From Bos javanicus (Eukaryota > Chordata > Mammalia > Artiodactyla > Bovidae): DNA of 64,000 nucleotides. The DNA lies in NCBI RefSeq assembly GCF_032452875.1, contig NC_083881.1:59527689-59591688 (forward strand), written 5' to 3'. This document shows, in pieces, positions 23,230-33,499 of the stretch; position 1 is the stretch's first letter; each line of letters begins with the position of its first letter. Position numbers and translations under genes: made by a program. Below the pieces are notes generated by a model. It was not told the DNA's origin and searched no databases. It was given only the letters and a program-made list of their open reading frames with translations.

Positions 23230-24161
23230 TTAACCTCCAACAATTCCGGACGAGAAATGATTCCAGAACAGAGGCCAACACCAAGATTATTCAGATGTTG
23301 AAATTATCTAAGGATTTTTTAAAAAGCTATAATAAAAATGTTTCAATAAGTAATTAAAGTAATTATAAAATATCTAAATAAGTGAAAAAATAGAGAACCT
23401 GAGTCAGTAAATTCAATTTGTAAAAAAGGACCAAATGGAAATTATAGAACAGAAAAACATAATAACAGGAAACAAACAATGGCCCACTGTTTAATTCAAT
23501 AGTAGAACGGAGATGACACAGGATAGAATGAAATTGAGAATAGAACAATAAATTCACCCAATCTGAAAAACAGAAAATACACTGAAAATGAATAGAGTTT
23601 CAGGAACCTGCAGTAAAGAAGCAAAAGAGTTAACATTTGTATAATTTTAATCCCAGAAGGAAGCAATAGAGTAGGGTTGGAAAATATTCAAAGAAGGAAT
23701 GGCTGAAAGTTTCCCCAATTTGGTGGAAGCTACAACTTACAGATACAAATAGCTAAGCAAACCCCAAATAAGATAAACACAAAATATCCATGCCAATGCT
23801 CATCATCATTAAATTTAGGAATGCTAAGGACAAAGAAAATTATGAAATTATCCAAAGAGAAACAATGTAGTAATTATGGGACAACACTGATTATCTGAAA
23901 CCATGCGAGTGGCACAGTATTTGTGAAATACTGAAGGAAAAGAACTGCCACCTCTAAATTCCATGTGTGGCAAAAAAATGTTCCTCAGAAATTAAAGAGC
24001 AATAAAGTGAAGGAAAACCCTATAATCTGTTTTATTTTAAACTGTCCATAAGGGATGGCTAAAGGAAGTTCTTTAAGCAAAATTGGAATTATAACAAAAG
24101 GTCTAGAACTTCAAAAAAAAGAAAGGAGAACATCAGAATAAATAAAAATAGAGGTAGATTA
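23230..24161 (+). mobile_element. L1M LINE, sense, segment 1 (5'UTR/ORF1)
   Basis: Reads through the old L1M leader and ORF1: aaaggaccaaatggaaatta, ggaatggctgaaagtttccc, ccccaaataagataaacac, ggctaaaggaagttcttta. Frames are fully broken. The same element reappears at 25274 after an antisense L1 insertion, so this begins a ~7-kb composite. Confidence 0.8.
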
Positions 24162-24171
24162 TCCAACTTTT

Positions 24172-24858
24172 GTTCTTTTCCATTATGGTTTTTTACAGAA
24201 TATTGAATATAGCTCCCTGTTCTATGGAGTAGGACCTTGTTGTTTATCCATCCTCTATATACTGGTTTGCGTCTGCTAACCCCAAACTCCCAATCCAACT
24301 CTCCCCTTTCCCTCCTCCCTCTTAGCAACCACAAGTCTGCTGTCTGTATCTGTGAGTCTTTGGTATGGTCATCTCTAGGTCTAGCCATGCAAATAGTATT
24401 ATTTCAGTCTGTTTATGGCTGAGTAACATTCCATTATATAATGGAATATTATCTATATTATATCGGAGAAGGAATATTATCTATCTATCTATATATATAA
24501 TACCTTTTTCATTCATTCATTTCTCAATGGACATTTAGGTCATTTCCATGTCTTGGCTACTGTAAATAGTACTGCTATGAACATAGGTGTACATGTATCA
24601 TTTTGAGTTGCAGTTTTGTCTGGATATGTGCCAAGGAGTGGGATTACTGGATCATATGGCAACTTTATTTTTATTTTTTTGAGGAACTTCCATACTGTTC
24701 TCCATAGTGGCTAACCAATTTATAGTGTAGGAGGGCTCCCTTTTCTCCACACCCTCTTCAGCATTTGTTACATGTAGACTTTTTTTTAATGATGGCCATT
24801 ATGCGCAGTGTGAGGTGGCATCTCACTGTAATTTTGATTTGTATTTCTCTAGTACTGA
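24172..24858 (-). mobile_element. L1 LINE, antisense, segment 1, with TSD
   Basis: 3'UTR and ORF2 end of an artiodactyl L1 in reverse: gaatatagctccctgttcta, ttgttgtttatccatcctc, tggatatgtgccaagg. The flanks repeat tccaactttt (24162-24171 and 25264-25273), a TSD that joins the two halves of the host L1M. No poly(T) tract remains at its 3' side. Confidence 0.9.
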
Positions 24859-25082
24859 GGCTTCCCAGGTGGTGCTAGTGGTAAAGAACCTGCCTGCCAA
24901 TGCAGGAGACATAAGAGACTGGTGTTCAATCCCTGTTTCAGGAAGATCTGCTGGAGAAGGAAATGGTAGCTAAATTCAGTATTCTTACCTGGAAAATCCC
25001 ATGGACAGAGGTGCCTGGCAGGCTACCGTCCAAAGGGTTGCAAAGAGTTGGACACGAATGGAGTAACTTAGCACACAGGCAC
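24859..25082 (+). mobile_element. Bov-tA SINE inside antisense L1
   Basis: Full-length: ggcttcccaggtggtgc head, BovB-type tail to acttagcacacaggc. TSD agtactga/aatactga at 24851-24858 and 25083-25090. Confidence 0.9.
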
Positions 25083-25263
25083 AATACTGACAGTGATGTT
25101 AAGCATCTTTTCAGATGCCTGTGGCCATCAGTATGTCTTCTTTGGAGAAATGTCTATTTAGGTCTTTAGCTCATTTTTTTAATTGGGTTGTTTGGGTTTT
25201 TTGTTTTTTTGTATATTTTGAAAATTAAGCCCTTATATATTTTGAGAAGTAAGCCCTTGTCTG
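25083..25263 (-). mobile_element. L1 LINE, antisense, segment 2
   Basis: Continues after the SINE: cagtgatgttaagcatcttt, gtatgtcttctttggaga. Ends at the TSD that closes the insertion. Confidence 0.85.
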
Positions 25264-25273
25264 TCCAACTTTT

Positions 25274-25611
25274 TCTAAGTTTCTTAAATAATACTTGATG
25301 GTTGAAACAAAAATTTTCACATCTGATGTGGTGCTCAATGTATATAGAAGAAATACTTAAAAACTGAGGAGAATAAAAAACCTAAATAAAAATAAGGTAT
25401 CCCACTTCACTTAACGTGATAAGACATCAATTCCAGTAGACTGGGACATACCTATATTGCAACATCTAGAACAGCCACTGACAAAATCATATAAAGTGAT
25501 ATATTCAAAAGCATGACAAGTAAATTGAGTTAGAATCTTAAAAATATGCTCAAATTATCGATTATAAGGTAAGAAAGAAGAAAGAGTAAACAGAAAATGA
25601 ATAACAAACTA
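25274..25611 (+). mobile_element. L1M LINE, segment 2 (ORF1-ORF2 spacer)
   Basis: Picks up exactly at the TSD with the inter-ORF region: acttgatggttgaaacaaa, tctgatgtggtgctcaat, tctagaacagccactgac. This continuity identifies segments 23230-30300 as one element. Confidence 0.8.
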
Positions 25612-25744
25612 CCTGCTGCTGCCGCTAAGTCGCTTCAGTCGTGTCTGACTCTGTGCGACCCCATAGATGGCAGCCCACCAGGCTCTGGCATCCATGGGAT
25701 TTTCCAGGCAAGAGTACTAGAGTGGGTTGCCATTGCCTTCTCCG
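25612..25744 (-). mobile_element. BOV-A monomer-like SINE with TSD
   Basis: A single ~130-base unit. The tail side reads as the right monomer of BOV-A2, then switches near 25685 to the distal half of the left monomer (ccatgggattttccaggc). TSD aacaaacta at 25603-25611 and 25745-25753. Confidence 0.9.
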
Positions 25745-25753
25745 AACAAACTA

Positions 25754-26366
25754 GCAGTTATGTCAATAATTGTCTTATATCAATATACTATATTAATAAT
25801 TATCTTATATATATGGGCTAAGTATGCAAATTTAAAAAAACTCAGAGATTTTCACAGTGGATTAAAAAACAACCCATGATACAGCAACATGCTGCCTACA
25901 AGAAACTCACTTCAAATATAATTATACAAGCAGGTTAAAATAGAGAATTGAAATAAATATAGCACGCAAAATGGAATTTAAGAAAAAAGCAGGAGTGGTT
26001 ATATCAGTTAAAGTAGTTCAATGCACCAAGAGGACATAATGTGCATGGTTCAAACAAAGAGTCTCAAGACATATAAAGCAAAAACTGATAGAACTGAAAG
26101 AATAAAAATACAAATCCACGCTTCTAACTGGAGACTGCAATACCCCACCTGGGAACTGATAGAAAATCTCACAATAACCGTACCTAATTCATACGTGTAT
26201 ATAAAAACTCTGGTTCTAACAGAAGAATACACAATTAAAACACACACACACACATACACACAGGAACATTCACTAAGGTAAACCAAATCATGAGCCATAA
26301 GACAATCCTCAACAAATTTAACAGAATTAAAATCATACAGAATATGATCTTTGACCATATAGATCA
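25754..26366 (+). mobile_element. L1M LINE, segment 3 (ORF2 endonuclease)
   Basis: Matches the start of L1 ORF2: acatgctgcctacaagaaac, gcaggagtggttatatca, caaaaactgatagaactgaa, ccataagacaatcctcaac. Endonuclease domain, with frames destroyed. Confidence 0.85.
26238..26264 (+). repeat. (CA)n microsatellite
   Basis: About ten CA units with one interruption, inside the L1M. Confidence 0.9.
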
Positions 26367-26646
26367 TACTGCTGCTGCTGCTGCTAAGTCACTTCAGTCG
26401 TGGCCAACTCTGTGTGACCCTATAGATGGCAGCCCACCAGGCTCCCCTGTCTCTGGGATTCTCCAGGTAAGAACACTGGAGTGGGTTGCCATTTCCTTCT
26501 CCAATGCATGAAAGTGAAAAGTGAAAGTGAAGTCGATCAGTCATGTCCGACTCTTCTCGACCCCATGGACTGCAGCCTACCAGGCTCCTCCGTCCATGGG
26601 ATTTTCCAGGCAAGAGTACTGGAGTGGGGTGCCATTGCCTGCTCCG
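26367..26646 (-). mobile_element. BOV-A2 SINE, full-length
   Basis: Both monomers, linker at 26508-26532 and (CTG)n tail at 26370-26385. A short TSD atagatca (26359-26366, 26647-26654) within the L1M. Confidence 0.95.
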
Positions 26647-26780
26647 ATAGATCAAACTAGAAAGCAATATAAAAAATACAACAAAAAACCTTTAAATATT
26701 AAGCAATTTAACCACAGACCTCTAAATAATTTATGGTTCAAAAAGGAAGTCTCAAAGGAAATGAAAAAAAAAAAAAGACA
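26647..26780 (+). mobile_element. L1M LINE, segment 4 (ORF2)
   Basis: taaatattaagcaatttaac, cctctaaataatttatgg, ttcaaaaaggaagtctcaa follow ORF2 order, ending in an A-run at 26764-26776 where another L1 end begins. Confidence 0.75.
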
Positions 26781-26911
26781 CCAAACCAAACAAAAACAAG
26801 TAAATACAGAGAACAGAGTAATAGTTACCAGAGGAAAAGGGATAGGAGTGCCATAGAGGAGGAAAAATGGGTAAAAAATGAGTACAAAATGTCAATTGTA
26901 CAGTGATGGCT
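26781..26911 (+). mobile_element. L1 3' end, part 1, nested
   Basis: gtaatagttaccagagga, gataggagtgccatag and taaaaaatgag-type words match an L1MA/MB-like 3'UTR. This does not belong in mid-ORF2, so it is a separate insertion into the host L1M. Confidence 0.7.
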
Positions 26912-27127
26912 GGGGCTTCTCTGGTGGTTCAGCAGTGGAAAAAAAAAAAATCACCTGCCTGGCAGGAGACAAGGGTTTGATACCTAGGTTAGGAAGATCA
27001 CCTGGAGCAGGGCATGGCGACCCCTTCAGTATTCCTGCTTGGAGAATCCGATGGATAGAGGAGCCTGGTGAGCTACACTCCAGAGAGTTACAAAAAGTGG
27101 ACATGACTGAAGCTACTGAGCACATGG
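26912..27127 (+). mobile_element. Bov-tA SINE nested in L1 3' end
   Basis: Head ggggcttctctggtggttc with an internal A-run (26939-26950), BovB-type tail to gagcacatgg. Flanking gatgg words suggest a short TSD. Confidence 0.85.
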
Positions 27128-27255
27128 CGATGGATGGAAACTAAAATTTTAATGGTGAGCAGGTTGTCTTGTATACAGAAGTAGAAATATCAAGTTTTAC
27201 CGATGAAACCTACATGATATTATAAACTAGTATTACTTCAATAAAAAATATATAT
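27128..27255 (+). mobile_element. L1 3' end, part 2, nested
   Basis: gatggatggaaactaaaatt, gtgagcaggttgtcttgt, cctacatgatattataaac, then an A-rich tail. Completes the 3'UTR begun at 26781. Confidence 0.75.
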
Positions 27256-27486
27256 ATTTTTAAAATGATAAGAACAAATATCAGTAGAATTGAAACGAAA
27301 ACAGTAGAGAAAATCAAGGGACTTTCCTGAGGACCCAGAGGTTAAGACTCCTTGCTTCCACTGCAAGGGACGGCGTGGAATTGATCCCTGGTCAGGAACT
27401 AAGATCCCACATGCCACAGGACTGGAAACTTTTTTAAAAAACTCCTTTAAAAAAATCAATAAAATGGATAAACCTTTAGGAAGACT
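27256..27486 (+). mobile_element. L1M LINE, segment 5, split by CHR SINE
   Basis: cagtagagaaaatcaa before the SINE and ctcctttaaaaaaatcaat after it are neighbouring words of L1 ORF2, so the SINE at 27318-27440 inserted between them. About 300 bases of ORF2 are missing before this segment. Confidence 0.75.
27318..27440 (+). mobile_element. CHR-type tRNA SINE (cetartiodactyl)
   Basis: gggactttcctgaggaccca, gttaagactccttgcttcc, ggaattgatccctggtcag, aactaagatcccacatgcc and an A-rich end: the CHR-1/CHR-2 pattern shared by whales, hippos and ruminants. It predates the BovB-dependent SINEs nearby. Confidence 0.85.
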
Positions 27487-27768
27487 GCTACTGCTGCTGC
27501 TGCTGCTAAGTCACATCAGTCATGTCCGACTCTGTGCGACCCCATAGACGGCAGCCCACCAGACTTCCCCGTCCCTGGGATTCTCCAGGCAAGAACACTG
27601 GAGTGGGTTGCCATTTCCTTCTCCAATGCATGAAAGTGAAAAGTGAAAGTGAAGTTGCTCAGTCATGTCTGACTCTTTGCCACCCCATGGACTGCAGCCT
27701 ACCAGGCTCATCCGTCCATGGAATTTTCCAGGCAAGAGTACAGGAGTGGGGTGCCACTGCCTTCTTTG
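27487..27768 (-). mobile_element. BOV-A2 SINE, full-length, perfect TSD
   Basis: Both monomers, linker and (CTG)n tail at 27489-27508. The 11-base TSD ttaggaagact occurs at 27476-27486 and 27769-27779 without mismatch, consistent with a fairly recent insertion. Confidence 0.97.
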
Positions 27769-27779
27769 TTAGGAAGACT

Positions 27780-29129
27780 AACAAAGATAAAAAAAAGTGA
27801 CGACACAAATTACCAATATCAGGAAAAAAATAGGAGCTATGAGTACACATCCTGAAGCCATTAGAAAAACAGTGGAATACTACAAACTACTTCATAAGTT
27901 TGACAATTTGGAAGAAAAGAACCAATTTCATGAAAACTACTAACTACCAAAATTCTACTAAGATGAAATAGATAACTTGAACAGACCTATAACTATTAAA
28001 GAAGTAATATTTATAATCTAAAACCTCCTGAAAGGAAATCTCTAGGCCTAGGTGGTTTCACTGGTGATTTTTACTGAATATTTAAAAGAGAATTAACACC
28101 AACTTTATATAATCTTTTCCAGAAAATGGAAGAGAGAGAGAACACTTTTTGATTCATTTTATGAGGTTAGTAATATCATGACATCAAAAACAGACAAAGA
28201 CAGTATCACACACACACGCATACAAACCCTATAGTCCAATTTCTCTCATAAATTTAGACAGAAAAATCTTCAGTGAGATATTAGCAAATCATATCTGGCA
28301 ATGTATAAAAAGAATTATTCATCATAACTGAGTGGGATTTATTCCAAATATGTAAGGCTAATTCAACATTTGCAAATCAATCATATGATCATATCAATTG
28401 GCACAGAAAGAGCATTTGGCAAAAACTCAACATCTATTAATGAGGAAAATCTCTCAGCAAGCTAAGAATAGAAAGGAACTTTCACATGATAAAAAGCATC
28501 TACATAAAACATAGCTAACATAGCTAGTAGTGGAAAACTGAGTGCTTTATCTCTAAGATCTGGAATAATACAAGGTTGTCCCCTGTCACCCCTTATTCAA
28601 TAAACTTCTAGAAGTTCTAGTGACTGCGATAAGGCAAGAAAGAGGGAAAAGGACATACAAATTGGAAAGGGAGGAATAACGTGATCTCTGTTTGAGGACG
28701 ACATGATTGCAAATAGAGGTCAGTTAGAAAATCCCAAAGAAACGAGGAAACAACAAAAATAGAATAAGTGAGTTCAGCAAGGTTACAAGAGGCAAGAACA
28801 ACAGACAAAAATCAATCACATTTCTACATACTAAAAATGTACTTGTGAAAGCCAAAATTAAAAGCACAGTGTCATTTATAGAAATTTCCCCAAAATGAAA
28901 TACTTAGAGATAAAATTAACAGAATATATATAAAATCTGTATACTAAGAATTATAAAAGTTCTGGGAAAAAAAACCCCAAAAGATCTAAATAGTGGATAC
29001 ATAGGCTGTGTTCATGGATTGGAAGACTCAAATAGTATAGATGTGAATTTCCCCAAATGTACATGCAATTCCTGTTAAAAGCTCACTAAAAATGTGTAGA
29101 TATAGATTAGCTTGTTCTAACACTTATAT
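27780..29129 (+). mobile_element. L1M LINE, segment 6 (ORF2 reverse transcriptase)
   Basis: Covers the L1 RT: gacacaaattaccaatatca, atagataacttgaacagacc, ctaggtggtttcactggtg, catcataactgagtggga, gaagttctagtgactgcgat. The catalytic box is present but reads FEDDM (28691-28705) instead of FADD-type. Stops and frameshifts throughout. Confidence 0.9.
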
Positions 29130-29413
29130 GGAGAAGGCAATGGCACCCCATTCCACTACTCTTACCTGGGATATCCCATGGATAGAGGAGCCTGGTAGGC
29201 TACAGTCCATGGGTTCGTGAAGAGTCGGACAGGACTGAGCGACTTCACTTTCACTTTTCACTTTCAAGCATTGGAGAAGGAAATGACAACCCACTCCAGT
29301 GTTCTTGCCTGGAGAATCCCAGAGACAGGGGAGCCTGGTGGGCTGCCGTCTATGGGGTCGCACAGAGTCGGACATGACTGAAGTGACTTAGAAGCAGTAG
29401 CAGCAGCAGAAGC
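29130..29413 (+). mobile_element. BOV-A2 SINE, full-length, perfect TSD
   Basis: Sense copy from ggagaaggcaatggcacc to a degenerate (CAG)n tail. The 11-base TSD aacacttatat at 29119-29129 and 29414-29424 is perfect. Confidence 0.97.
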
Positions 29414-29424
29414 AACACTTATAT

Positions 29425-30300
29425 AGAGAAGCACAACCCTAGAATGACTAAAATAATCTTGGAAAAAAAGGGAAGATTCATTTTATTCAGTGTTAAGGTA
29501 ACAGTAATAAGACAATGTAGTGTCGAGAAAGGCATAGACATATAGATCTATACAGTGGAACAGCATACCAACCAAAGTACATGCACACAACATGCCCAAA
29601 TGAATTTTGACAAAAAGGCAAAAGAATAAATTCAATGGAAGAAAGGTAGCCTTTATAACAAACAGTACTGAAATAATTATGTGTGCATAGAGGGGAAAAA
29701 CAAAACAAAATAGCCTTGACTTAAGCTTCATACCTTGTAAAAGTTAATTCAAAATGGATCATGGACATGTTGTAAAACCATACAACTCTTAGAAAACAAA
29801 CAGAAAAATTTGGGGATCTAGGGCTACACAATTGAATCTTTATAGACTTGATGTCTAAAGCAGTCTCTCTAAATGGAAGACTTAATAAACTGAATCTCTT
29901 AAAAATTTAAAATGTTGCCTTGTAAAAACCCTGCTTAAGAGGATGAGAAGACATGGAGGAAATATTTTCAAATTGCATATGCAACAAAAATCTTACAGCT
30001 AAAATACATAAACAATTCTAAAAACTAAATATTAAAAAACAAAATAATGTGAAAGTTGGCAAACTACACAAACAGACATTCGACTGGATGCAAACAAGCA
30101 CAGGAAAAGATATTCAATATCCTTAGCTGTTAGGTAAATGTAAATTAAAATCACAACGAGCTATTTCTACACACATATGACTAAAGTAAATATAACAACA
30201 CCACTAAATAAATGCCAGCAATGATATGAAAAAACTATATCAAACACCTATTGCTGGTGAAAATAGAAAACAGTGCCAGGAGAACTACTATGAAGGGAAC
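29425..30300 (+). mobile_element. L1M LINE, segment 7 (ORF2 C-terminal part)
   Basis: catagacatatagatctata, ttaattcaaaatggatcatg, acaaacagacattcgactgg, gtaaattaaaatcacaacg match the end of L1 ORF2. The element fades out near 30300 without a clear 3'UTR. Confidence 0.85.
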
Positions 30301-30544
30301 AGTTTAAGTACTCAAGATTCTTATACTCTATAGTTTTGCCAATTAATATTTCAGTTTTGGTATGAATAGAAACTGCCTCCTCTTCATCACATAACCTCAT
30401 CAACTCATTTTTTGGAGCATCAGCTAAAGTCCTTCAAATAAAGTCATACCACAACCTAAAAATAATATGTATCCTAAAAATAATGTGCATTTATTTCCTC
30501 AACCATCTCTGTAGGAGAGGAAAGCCTCCCCCTTCCTTGAGAGA

Positions 30545-31680
30545 ATCTAGCAATGCTAGATTCTACTCTTTCCTGTCCTCTTAGGAGCCCTGCTCTATCA
30601 ATTACCCCCTGTCTCTGGTATTTTTAATTTTTCCCTCTCTAATAGGTTTTCCCCTACAAACTGTGCATTTGCTGAAACCTCTCCCTAAATTCTGTACCCT
30701 CTGCCAGTTACTTTCTTCTTTTCTTTTCTGTCAAGCCCAGCAAGAGAATGGTTTACTTTCACTGTCGCACTTTTCTCATTTTAAATTAACTCCTTAACTC
30801 ACCACAGTCTGTTTTCTGCCTCCCAACACTTTACTGAAACTGTTGCCACCAAGGTCACCTATAATCTCTGAGTTGCTAAATCCAACTCTCCGTTCTTATC
30901 TTATGTAACATTTAACACTTACTTAACAGCAGAATGTGACCCATGACCATGGTCTCTTTTCCCTTGGCATTTTTGATCCCTATCCCTCCTGGTTTTTCTC
31001 TGCCCTCTTTGGCCCATTCTTTCTTTGTCTCCATCAAAGGTATCTTTTTCTCTTTTTTTTCCTTAAATATTGGTATTTCCCAGAATTATAATACACATTT
31101 CTTGCTCTCCATATTTTATATTCCACTTGCTTCTCACCTTTGCTGATGATTTGCAGATCTCTCTCTCTCTCTAGATAGATATCTCTTGGACTATAAACCC
31201 ATATGCCATTTGATGTTACTTAAGCATCTCAAACTCAAAATCTCTAAAGTGAATTTATCAGTCTACAAACTGTTCTTCTTATGTTCCTCGTTTTACTATT
31301 CACACCACTACTCTTTCCAAACAACTTAGAAGCAATATAAGACATTTTTGTCTTTTATCACCAAATCCTGTTGATACAAGTTCCTTAATATATTTTGGAC
31401 TTTTATATCTTCATCTCTCTTAACTTAAACCACTTCTTTCTTACAGTTTAGCTCTTTCTTCCTTAGTTTAGTCTTACCATTTTCTAATGCTCATACTTCA
31501 CAGTGTTTCTAGTATTACTTTTCTATAATGAAACTTTAACCAAGTCACTTTCCTGTTTTAAATCCTTAAATCATCATGTTCTTTATTATAAAAGCCAAGC
31601 TACTTAGTAAGTAAGTATACCAGGACCTCCATAATCCTCTTCTGCTTATTCTTGTACTACTTAGGAACAATTTTCACTAT
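30545..31680 (+). mobile_element. L2 LINE, reverse-transcriptase region
   Basis: Sense L2, heavily decayed: gttgccaccaaggtcaccta, gagttgctaaatccaactct, gctgatgatttgcagatctc, agcatctcaaactcaaaatc, aaatcctgttgatacaag, taaccaagtcactttcctg. No open frame survives. L2 is an ancient CR1-clade LINE. Confidence 0.75.
31159..31172 (+). repeat. (TC)n microsatellite
   Basis: About seven TC units, followed by a short TAGA run, inside the L2 copy. Confidence 0.8.
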
Positions 31681-31684
31681 AAGT

Positions 31685-32080
31685 AACAGGAAGTCTGAAT
31701 TAATAAGACTATAATATGCAGATTTTTTTATTCATATAAGAAATCTGATGGTAAGCAGTGGTGAAGCCACTCAGATATGTCATCCAATATTTATGATCTT
31801 TTTTGTTTCTCATCATCTATGGTATGTTGTTTTATGGTCCCATGGTCACAAAAAGAATAGTTTCAGTTGTCACATCTATATTAAAGGGTGAAAGAAAAGG
31901 GAGAGAGTGGTGCTAGCTACACCTGATCATCTTATTAGGAAGAAGAAATACAGTCCTTGAAGTCCTTAGAATACTTTCACTTGCTTTGCCTTGGCTTTAG
32001 AGGAAATCACATGACCCTTGCCACCACAGTTTCATCACTTGGAAACCCAACTCAAAAATCCATTTTCTATTTTCTGTATA
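31685..32080 (+). mobile_element. Old mammalian interspersed repeat, unnamed
   Basis: taagcagtggtgaagccac, tctatggtatgttgttttat, gtcccatggtcacaaaaag, gtggtgctagctacacct, aggaaatcacatgaccc recall a widespread old mammalian repeat in the same order, but I cannot assign the family by memory. Confidence 0.45.
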
Positions 32081-32238
32081 ATTAAAGTTAAAATTCCATG
32101 TTCAACACCATGGTTGTCAGTCTGTAGATTCTTACAGTAGAGCATTTCATCGACTGAAGGTTTCAGTTCCTTACCCTCAGAATCTCATAATCTTCAAAAT
32201 GCTATTATAATCTTGGTCTTCATATTGTCCTGGCTGGG

Positions 32239-32307
32239 AGTGCTGGAGAAGACTCTTGAGAGTCCCTTGGCAAGCAAGGAGATCAAACCAGTCAATCCTA
32301 AGGGACT
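32239..32307 (+). mobile_element. BovB LINE 3' end, part 1
   Basis: tggagaagactcttgagagt through caatcctaaggga; older-type BovB interrupted by a BOV-A2 copy. Confidence 0.9.
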
Positions 32308-32507
32308 GCTACTGCTGCTACTGCTAAGTCACTTCAGTCGTGTCCGACTCTGTGTGATCCCACAGACGGCAGCCCATCAGGCTCCCCTGTCCCTGGGATT
32401 CTCCAGGCAAGAACACTGGAATGGGTTGCCATTTCATTCTCCAATGCAGGAAAGTGAAAAGTGAAAGTGAAGTCGCTCAGTCGTGTCTGACTCTTAGCGA
32501 CCCCATG
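32308..32507 (-). mobile_element. BOV-A2 SINE inserted into BovB
   Basis: 5'-truncated: right monomer, linker at 32455-32478 and the first part of the left monomer, with tail at the left. Short duplicated ggga at both edges. Shows that the SINE landed in a LINE of the family thought to mobilise it. Confidence 0.9.
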
Positions 32508-32800
32508 GGATATCAAGCCTAAATATCCATTGGAAGGACTGATGCTGAAGCTGAAGCTCCAATACTTTGGCCACCTGATGTGAAGAGCTGACTCATTAAA
32601 GACCCTATTGCTGGGAAAGATTGCAAGTAAAAGGAGAAGGGAACAACAGAGGATGAGATAATTGGATGGTATCATCAACTCGATGGGCATGAATTTGATC
32701 AACTCCAGGAGATCATGAAGGACAAGGAAGCCTGGTGTGCTGCAGTCCATGGGGTCACAAAGAGTTGGACATGACTTAGCTACTGAACAACAATATGAAT
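32508..32800 (+). mobile_element. BovB LINE 3' end, part 2
   Basis: Continues tatccattggaaggactgat to the BovB terminus (catgacttagctactgaac). Lacks ttgg before aaagaccctattgctggg. Confidence 0.9.
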
Positions 32801-32944
32801 CTTAATTTATTGATGAGACTGTAGCTCTCAAACAGCAGGCACCATAGCGCAAACAATCTGAAAGGACAGAAGAAAAGTAATTATTCTGATTTTTCTTTCA
32901 GACTAGAATTTTTCTTTTAAACTAGAACTTCCTCACATTGTTTG

Positions 32945-33090
32945 TTCCCAACAAGACAATTCATTGTCTTCCAGTCCCCATTTCAATGTCACCTCTTCTG
33001 TGAAGCTTGACAACTCCCCTCCCCAAGAAGACTCCCTCTAGTTTTCCACTGGGTTCCTGTTTCTCTTTTAGAAACTGTAGTCCAGCGTCA
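32945..33090 (+). mobile_element. L2 LINE C-terminal fragment
   Basis: tttcaatgtcacctcttctg and gaagcttgacaactcccc match the L2 region encoding the protein end (the ...tgtcacc...ctcagagaggcc... block). Confidence 0.55.
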
Positions 33091-33109
33091 AATTCCTGAG
33101 TCAGTTTAC

Positions 33110-33235
33110 CCATCCATTCATATACCAAATAATTACTGATCACCTGGCACATGTCAGGCACTGTGCTCATAGGTGCTGGGCACATGGCAGTGAACAATAT
33201 AATTCTTTGCCTTATGAAGTTTAACTCACATCAGA
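33110..33235 (-). mobile_element. L2 LINE 3' end, antisense
   Basis: ttcatataccaaataattac, gtcaggcactgtgctcatag, gcagtgaacaatataatt: reverse complement of the L2 3' end. Opposite orientation to its L2 neighbours, so separately inserted. Confidence 0.6.
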
Positions 33236-33269
33236 ATGATGAAAAGAGATAATATGTACTCGAGTGTTT

Positions 33270-33380
33270 CCCCATGTATCAAGCACCCTGATAAGCCCTT
33301 TACATCCATCTCTTGCTTAATCTTCATATTTCATGAGAACACTATTACTGTTCCTATTTTGCAAAGGGGGAACTTCCCAC
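33270..33380 (-). mobile_element. MIR SINE fragment, antisense
   Basis: ataagccctttacatccatc, cttaatcttcatatttcatg, cctattttgcaaagg follow the reverse complement of the MIR 3' half. Confidence 0.55.
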
Positions 33381-33394
33381 TAAAGTTTATTAAA

Positions 33395-33490
33395 GTAAAT
33401 TCCATCAGGGCAGAAAACTTGCCTGCCACATTCGCAGCTATCCCAGTGCCTGGCCCAGGACAGTACTCTGTAAATGCTAGCAGATGTTGT
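33395..33490 (+). mobile_element. L2 LINE 3' end, sense
   Basis: ccatcagggcagaaaacttg, cagtgcctggcccaggac, actctgtaaatgctagcag match the L2 terminus, possibly the end of the same L2 seen at 32945. Confidence 0.7.
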
Positions 33491-33499
33491 AAGGTTAAG

